Made by a program: the position numbers and the translations under genes
Assembly (NCBI RefSeq): GCF_014649015.1
Contig: NZ_BMSF01000014.1
Span: 124,001-188,000, forward strand
Direction of reading: 5' to 3'
Length of the DNA stretch: 64,000 nucleotides
Origin: Streptomyces narbonensis
Lineage (GTDB): Bacteria > Actinomycetota > Actinomycetes > Streptomycetales > Streptomycetaceae
Shown: positions 59,655 to 64,000 of the stretch, one piece after another
Numbering within the stretch: position 1 is the first letter of the stretch
Layout of the letters: every line of letters begins with the position of its first letter
The notes under the pieces: model-generated
What the model saw: the letters and a program-made list of their open reading frames with translations, nothing else
Told to the model about the DNA's origin: nothing
Database searches by the model: none

Positions 59655-61361
59655 TCAGTCGGTGGTGGCGGCACGTGCGGTGTTGCGGATCCGTCGCAGG
59701 CGGTGCAGGAGGAGGTCTGCTCCGGTACCGAAGTGGTCGTGCAGGGCGCGGTACTCCTGGAACAGCGCGTCGTAGGCGTCCGCCCGTGCGGGGTCGGGCA
59801 CGTACGCATGGCGCTGGACGCTGCCCATCACGGAAGCGGCGGAGCGGACGTCGGGGTGGGCGCCCGCGGCGACGGCGGCGTGGATGGCGGAGCCGAGCGC
59901 CGGCCCCTGCTCGGAGGTGCCGACGGACACGGGTCGGCGCAGCACGTCGGCGTAGATCTGCATGAGCAGCGTGTTCTTCCTCAGTCCACCGGTGACGATG
60001 AACTCCTCGACCGGGATCCCGCCGCCCTCGAAGGTCTCGACGATCATCCGGGTGCCGTAAGCGGTGGATTCGAGCAGGGCCCGGTAGACGTCCTCGGGCC
60101 GGGAGTCGAGGGTGAGGCCGGCGATGACGCCGGAGAGGTGGTGGTCGACCAGGGTGGAGCGGTTGCCGTTCATCCAGTCCAGGGCGACCAGCCCGTGCGC
60201 GCCGACCGGCTGGTCCGCGGTCTTGCGGGTCAGGAGTTGGTGGAGGTCCTCGCCGGATGCCTCGGCCTCGGCGCGGTAGTGGTCCGGGACGCCCTGGCGG
60301 AGCCACCAGGCGAAGATGTCGCCGACCGCGCTCTGACCGGCCTCGTAACCGTAGGCACCCTCGACGATGCCTCCGTCGACGACCCCGCAGATGCCGGGGA
60401 CTTCGGCGAGTGTGGCGCCGTTGAGTACGTGGCAGGTGGAGGTGCCCATGATGGCGAGCATCCGGCCGTTCTCCACGGCGCCCGCCGCGGGTGCGGCCAC
60501 GTGGGCGTCGACGTTGCCCGCCGCGACGGCGATGCCCTCGGGGAGACCGGTCCAGTGGGCGGCCCGGCTGCTCAGGGTGCCGACACGGGAGCCCAGCGGG
60601 GAGAGGGGATGTTCCAGGCGAGTGGCGGGGAAGTCGGCGAAGTCCGGGTGCAGTCCGGCGAGGAAGTCGGGCGAGGGGTAGGTCCCGTCCTGGTGGATGC
60701 CTTTGTAGCCGGCTGTGCAGGTGTTGCGGGACTCGGTGCCGGTCAGCTCCCAGACGATCCAGTCGGCCGCCTCGATCCAGCGGGCGCAGGCGGCGTAGAC
60801 GGCCGGGTCCTCTTCCAGGACCTGCAGGGCCTTGGCGTACTGCCACTCGGCGGAGATCTTGCCTCCGTACCGTGCGATCCACTTCTCGCCGCGTGCGTGA
60901 GCGAGGGCGTTGATGCGGTCGGCCTGGGCCTGGGCCGCGTGGTGCTTCCACAGTTTGGGCCAGGCGTGCGGGCGGTCGGCCCATTCGGGCGTCAGGGCGA
61001 GCGGGGTGCCGTCCGGGGCGGTCGGCAGAACCGTGCAGGCGGTGAAGTCGGTGGCGACGCCGATGACGCGGGCCGGGTCGACTCCGGCGTCGGCGAGCGC
61101 CGCCGGAACGGCGGTACGCAGGACGTCGCGCCAGTCCTCGGGGTGCTGCAGTGCCCAGTCGGGGGGCAGGGGGGCGCCGGTGGAGGGAAGGTGGTCCTCG
61201 ATGACTGCGTGGCGGTACTCGTGGACCGACGAACCGAGTTCTGCACCGTCCCGGACCCTGACCACGACGGCGCGCCCGGAGAGGGTGCCGAAGTCGACTC
61301 CGATGGTGCATGCCTCGGGATGGTGAGGGGCTGCGGGGCCGGAAGGGATGTGTGTGGTCAC
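59655..61361 (-). CDS. araB: L-ribulokinase
   Basis: 568 residues from GTG 61361. FGGY-type kinase: TIGVDFGTLSGRAVVVRVRD (phosphate-1 region), VIGVATDFTACTVLPTAPDG, GTSTCHVLNG, GYEAGQSAVGDIFAWWLRQG and TGGLRKNTLLMQIYADVLRR. Phosphorylates L-ribulose. First gene of the araBAD operon; a LacI-type operator overlaps its predicted promoter. Confidence 0.96.
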   Translation of the reverse strand: MTTHIPSGPAAPHHPEACTIGVDFGTLSGRAVVVRVRDGAELGSSVHEYRHAVIEDHLPSTGAPLPPDWALQHPEDWRDVLRTAVPAALADAGVDPARVIGVATDFTACTVLPTAPDGTPLALTPEWADRPHAWPKLWKHHAAQAQADRINALAHARGEKWIARYGGKISAEWQYAKALQVLEEDPAVYAACARWIEAADWIVWELTGTESRNTCTAGYKGIHQDGTYPSPDFLAGLHPDFADFPATRLEHPLSPLGSRVGTLSSRAAHWTGLPEGIAVAAGNVDAHVAAPAAGAVENGRMLAIMGTSTCHVLNGATLAEVPGICGVVDGGIVEGAYGYEAGQSAVGDIFAWWLRQGVPDHYRAEAEASGEDLHQLLTRKTADQPVGAHGLVALDWMNGNRSTLVDHHLSGVIAGLTLDSRPEDVYRALLESTAYGTRMIVETFEGGGIPVEEFIVTGGLRKNTLLMQIYADVLRRPVSVGTSEQGPALGSAIHAAVAAGAHPDVRSAASVMGSVQRHAYVPDPARADAYDALFQEYRALHDHFGTGADLLLHRLRRIRNTARAATTD

Positions 61362-61405
61362 GATGCGGTCTCTCTCGTCATGAACAGGGCCAGAGGAGCA
61401 CCCTG

Positions 61406-61435
61406 ATTGTTAACGCTCACAATTGACTTGGACAA
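61406..61435 (-). promoter_or_regulatory. araB promoter overlapped by a LacI-type operator
   Basis: ATTGTTAACGCTCACAAT (61406-61423) is an imperfect dyad of the TGTNAGCGCTNACA type. On the minus strand TTGTCC (61435-61430) and TAACAA (61412-61407) with 17-base spacing form the promoter, so the operator covers the -10. Confidence 0.75.
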
Positions 61436-61485
61436 GAGTTGCGTGCAGTTCTGTCGAACTTTCGGCAAGAAGAGGGGCCTCTGAA

Positions 61486-61497
61486 GTGAGCGCTCAC
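61486..61497. promoter_or_regulatory. Second palindromic operator upstream of araB
   Basis: GTGAGCGCTCAC, a perfect 12-bp palindrome sharing the AGCGCT core with the operator 63 bases away; suitable for DNA looping by a LacI-family tetramer or for a second regulator. The 369-base gap 61362-61730 holds these sites and a 7-bp repeat, no gene. Confidence 0.6.
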
Positions 61498-61639
61498 CTG
61501 CCGTCCAGAGGCAGCCCAGGCGTCGCGACCGGCCCGGCGGGAGGGCCGAGCGGACGGAAGGGTCGACGGAGCGCTTGCGCGGGCGGACGACGCGCGTGCG
61601 CCGGCGGACGCCAGACATCAGGCGGCAGGCCGCAGGCCC

Positions 61640-61666
61640 CAGACATCAGACATCAGACATCAGACA
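61640..61666. repeat. 7-bp tandem repeat between araB and the repressor gene
   Basis: CAGACAT repeated three times (61640, 61647, 61654) plus a partial copy; a single CAGACAT also occurs at 61612. Confidence 0.8.
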
Positions 61667-61730
61667 GGAGACCTGTCACCGGCCTCCACGTGAGGGCCGC
61701 CAGGAGGTGGCGGCGAGAGCCCGCCCCGCG

Positions 61731-62777
61731 TCAGGATTCGTTCGAGGGGCGCGTGCTCGCGCGCATGATGAGCTGCGGTTCCACCAGGAGGTGCTCGGCC
61801 TTCCGGGCGCGACCCTCGATGTGGTCCACCAGGAGCCCGATGCTCCGGCGCCCGATGGCGGCGAAGTCCTGGCGGACCGTCGTCAGCGGCGGAGGGAAGA
61901 ACTCGGCCTCCGGAATGTCGTCGAAGCCGGCGACGGCGACCTGCCCGGGGGTGCGGATCCCCCCCTCGCGCAGCGCCCGCAGGACGCCGAGCGCCATCTG
62001 GTCGTTGGCGACGAAGACGGCCGTGACCGGTGTCGCCCCACGGCGGGCCAGGGCGAGTCCGGCGAGTTCCTGCCCCGCCCGGTACCCGGACAGCGGGCTC
62101 CAGTCACCCGTCAGGACGCGCGGAGGGCGGATGCCGCTCTCCTCCAGGACGGTGCGCCATCCCGCGGTGCGGGCCTCGCTCTCCAGCCAGTCGTCGGGAC
62201 CCGCCACGTGCCATACGTTGCCGTGCCCGGCGGCGAGCAGGTGCTCCGTGACCATGCGCGCGCCGAGCTCCTGATCCAGGGAGACGCCGGGCAGGTCGAG
62301 CTGATGTCCACCCTCCACGGTGACCACGGGGAAGGGTGCGTCCAGCTCGGCGAGCGCCTGCACGTGCGAGCGTTGCGGGGTGATGGCGACGACGCCCTCC
62401 ACACCCCAGGACGCGAGGTGGTCGATGGCGTCCTTGAGCCCCTGCCCCTCTCCGGTGCGCAGGCTGACGGTCGAGACGAGGTAGCCCTGCTCCCGGGCCG
62501 CCTCCTCCAGGCCGGTCAGGGTGCTGGCAGGGCCGTACAGGGCGGTGTTGACGGCGATGACACCCAGCGTCCTCGTGCGGCGCGTCACCAGGGCGCGTGC
62601 CGCGGAGTTGCGACGGTAGCCCAGCCGTTCGATGGCCAGGGTGACCTGTTCCCGCGTGGCCGCGCGCACGTTGGGGTGATCGCTCAGCACCCGGGAGACG
62701 GTCTGGTGGGAGACCCCCGCCTCTCGTGCGACGTCGGCCATCGTCGGCGGGCGGACGTCTTCCGCGGGATGCGCCAC
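61731..62777 (-). CDS. LacI-family repressor (likely arabinose regulator)
   Basis: 348 residues, GTG 62777 with GGGAGG upstream. HTH TMADVAREAGVSHQTVSRVL with the SRVLSDHPNV hinge start, then effector domain (TLGVIAVNTALYGPASTLTG, GVEGVVAITPQRSHVQ, FDDIPEAEFFPPPLTTVRQD). It lies between araBAD and a divergent monosaccharide-binding protein gene, both carrying TGTNAGCGCTNACA sites, so it most likely represses arabinose uptake and catabolism, relieved by arabinose or a relative. I do not give a symbol because naming of such repressors varies. Confidence 0.9.
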   Translation of the reverse strand: MAHPAEDVRPPTMADVAREAGVSHQTVSRVLSDHPNVRAATREQVTLAIERLGYRRNSAARALVTRRTRTLGVIAVNTALYGPASTLTGLEEAAREQGYLVSTVSLRTGEGQGLKDAIDHLASWGVEGVVAITPQRSHVQALAELDAPFPVVTVEGGHQLDLPGVSLDQELGARMVTEHLLAAGHGNVWHVAGPDDWLESEARTAGWRTVLEESGIRPPRVLTGDWSPLSGYRAGQELAGLALARRGATPVTAVFVANDQMALGVLRALREGGIRTPGQVAVAGFDDIPEAEFFPPPLTTVRQDFAAIGRRSIGLLVDHIEGRARKAEHLLVEPQLIMRASTRPSNES

Positions 62778-62808
62778 GTTCGCCTCCCTTCTCCCTGCTT
62801 ACGGCTGT

Positions 62809-62818
62809 GTATCGATAC
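62809..62818. promoter_or_regulatory. Short palindrome upstream of the LacI repressor gene
   Basis: GTATCGATAC, perfect 10-bp palindrome 32 bases upstream of the start; possible autoregulatory site, weak on its own. Confidence 0.35.
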
Positions 62819-62851
62819 GAGAAAAACCTTAGCGCCTCTTGTATCACGCTG

Positions 62852-62867
62852 TTGTGAGCGCTAACAA
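62852..62867. promoter_or_regulatory. LacI-type operator in the repressor/sugar-binding-protein divergent gap
   Basis: TTGTGAGCGCTAACAA, dyad matching the araB and GH30 sites, located 75 bases upstream of the repressor and 137 bases upstream of the binding-protein gene. Confidence 0.78.
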
Positions 62868-63003
62868 TCAACCTCGACCGGGGCGCCGACGTCCCGGCCA
62901 CCCAGCCGGAACGGCGCCGTCCCGGTGGTGCGAGGTCGCGCGCCGCCGCCGAACCCGTCCCTCGGCCGGAGCCGCCCTCGACGACGGGATTGCCAGGTAA
63001 GCC

Positions 63004-64000
63004 ATGAAGAAGTTCCGATCCGCATCCGCCCTCCTGGCCGTGACCACCGGCTGTGCCCTGCTCCTGACAGCCTGCGGGCAGAACAGCGAGGGCGGCAGCC
63101 AGGAGTCGAAGGACTCGAAGGACCACACCATCGGCATCGCGATGCCCACCAAGTCCTCCGAGCGGTGGATCGCCGACGGCCGCAACATGACCGAGAGCCT
63201 GAAGAAGGCCGGCTTCGCCACGACCCTGCAGTACGGCGAGGACGACCCCGACCAGCAGGTCGCCCAGATCGAGAACATGATCACCCAGGGCGTCGACGCC
63301 CTGGTCGTGGCCGCCATCAACGGCGAGGCCCTGTCCAACGTCCTGCAGCAGGCGGCCGACGCCCACATCCCGGTCATCTCCTACGACCGGCTCATCCTGG
63401 GCTCCCCGCACGTCGACTACTACGCCTCCTTCGACAACGAGAAGGTCGGCGAGCTCCAGGCCACGTACATCGTCGAGAAGCTGGGGCTGAAGGCCGGCCC
63501 GAAGAAGGGCCCCTTCAACATCGAGTTGTTCGCCGGGTCCAACGACGACAACAACACCAAGTACTTCTTCAACGGCGCCATGAAGGTGCTGAAGCCGTAC
63601 ATGGACAAGAAGCAGCTGGTCGTGCGCTCCGGGCAGACCCAGCTGAACCAGGTCACCACGCTCAGGTGGGACGGCGGTACGGCCCAGAAGCGCATGGACG
63701 ACCTGCTGACCTCCGCGTACGCCTCCGCCCGGGTCGACGCCGTCCTCTCCCCCTACGACGGCATCTCCATCGGCATCCTGTCCGCCCTGAAGTCCGACGA
63801 CTACGGGAGCGCCGCCAAGCCGCTGCCGGTCGTCACCGGCCAGGACGCGGAGGTCGCCTCCGTGAAGTCGATCATCGCAGGCCAGCAGACGCAGACCGTC
63901 TACAAGGACACCCGCGCACTCGCGCAGGTCGCCGCAGACATGGTGACCGCCGTCCTCGCCGGCAAGAAGCCCGAGATCAACGACGACGCCACCTACGACA
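63004..64000 (+). CDS. chvE: ChvE-type multiple-monosaccharide ABC transporter substrate-binding lipoprotein (3' end outside window)
   Basis: The frame is open from ATG 63004 to the window end (332 residues seen). Lipoprotein signal with lipobox LLLTACGQ; mature part is a periplasmic-binding-protein type 1 sugar binder: IGIAMPTKSSERWIADGRNM, QIENMITQGVDALVVAAING, IPVISYDRLILGSPHVDYYA, LFAGSNDDNNTKYFFNGAMK, VVTGQDAEVASVKSIIAGQQ. ChvE-class proteins bind arabinose, xylose, galactose or glucose. Position next to araBAD and its repressor suggests L-arabinose. ATPase and permease genes are expected to the right. Confidence 0.9.
   Translation, partial: MKKFRSASALLAVTTGCALLLTACGQNSEGGSQESKDSKDHTIGIAMPTKSSERWIADGRNMTESLKKAGFATTLQYGEDDPDQQVAQIENMITQGVDALVVAAINGEALSNVLQQAADAHIPVISYDRLILGSPHVDYYASFDNEKVGELQATYIVEKLGLKAGPKKGPFNIELFAGSNDDNNTKYFFNGAMKVLKPYMDKKQLVVRSGQTQLNQVTTLRWDGGTAQKRMDDLLTSAYASARVDAVLSPYDGISIGILSALKSDDYGSAAKPLPVVTGQDAEVASVKSIIAGQQTQTVYKDTRALAQVAADMVTAVLAGKKPEINDDATYD

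Overview
The window is high-GC actinobacterial DNA with strongly GC-biased third codon positions, GTG and TTG starts, and many 4-base ATGA or GTGA gene overlaps. Gene content (hsp18 with a RheA-type regulator, BxlEFG/BxlA and XlnA homologues, a Streptomyces-style small membrane protein, a ChvE-type sugar-binding protein) points to a Streptomyces chromosome. I see no rRNA, tRNA, CRISPR array, transposase or integrase.

Left part (1-29.8 kb), general metabolism and signalling: a partial cupin protein; a quinone oxidoreductase with two acyl-CoA dehydrogenases; a complete oligopeptide-type ABC transporter operon; a small membrane protein; an ABC ATPase with its FtsX-type permease, which is broken by two frameshifts, followed by a histidine kinase with a 30-bp minisatellite at its 5' end and a convergent LuxR-type response regulator; a secreted propeller-like protein; glyoxalase, FGE-like, NUDIX and universal-stress proteins; a DUF5997 gene divergent from a LysR effector-domain protein; a Cyt (cytolytic delta-endotoxin) family protein; an FprB-type ferredoxin/reductase and an AurF-like diiron protein behind a double palindromic operator; a secreted subtilisin; the 3' remnant of an alpha-amylase gene; and a second two-component system.

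Right part (29.8-64 kb), mostly a plant cell-wall (arabinoxylan/xyloglucan) degradation region. It contains a GH74 xyloglucanase, a GH10-CBM13-GH62 bifunctional enzyme, and next to them a sigma factor fused to membrane segments and an extracellular AbfB/CBM42-type domain. After an hsp18/rheA stress cassette comes a nine-gene minus-strand operon: sugar ABC transporter, frameshifted GH30, GH10, Gfo/Idh/MocA, PmoA-like, cupin, ricin-GH62. Divergent from it are a BxlR-like LacI repressor, GH3 and GH43 xylosidases, an XlnA-type GH10 xylanase and a CE1 esterase. Then come araD, araA and araB, a second LacI repressor, and a divergent ChvE-type sugar-binding protein cut by the window end.

Two operator families tie the right part together. 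CGAA-N5-TTCG-like boxes lie at the bxlE, bxlR/bxlA and xlnA promoters. TGTNAGCGCTNACA palindromes lie at the araB promoter, in the repressor/chvE gap and inside the 5' end of the GH30 gene. The proposed logic is: secreted GH10, GH62, GH30, GH74 and esterase cut arabinoxylan and xyloglucan; ABC transporters import xylo-oligosaccharides and arabinose; GH3/GH43 and AraBAD finish catabolism; the sigma-CBM fusion may sense arabinosylated polymer outside the cell.
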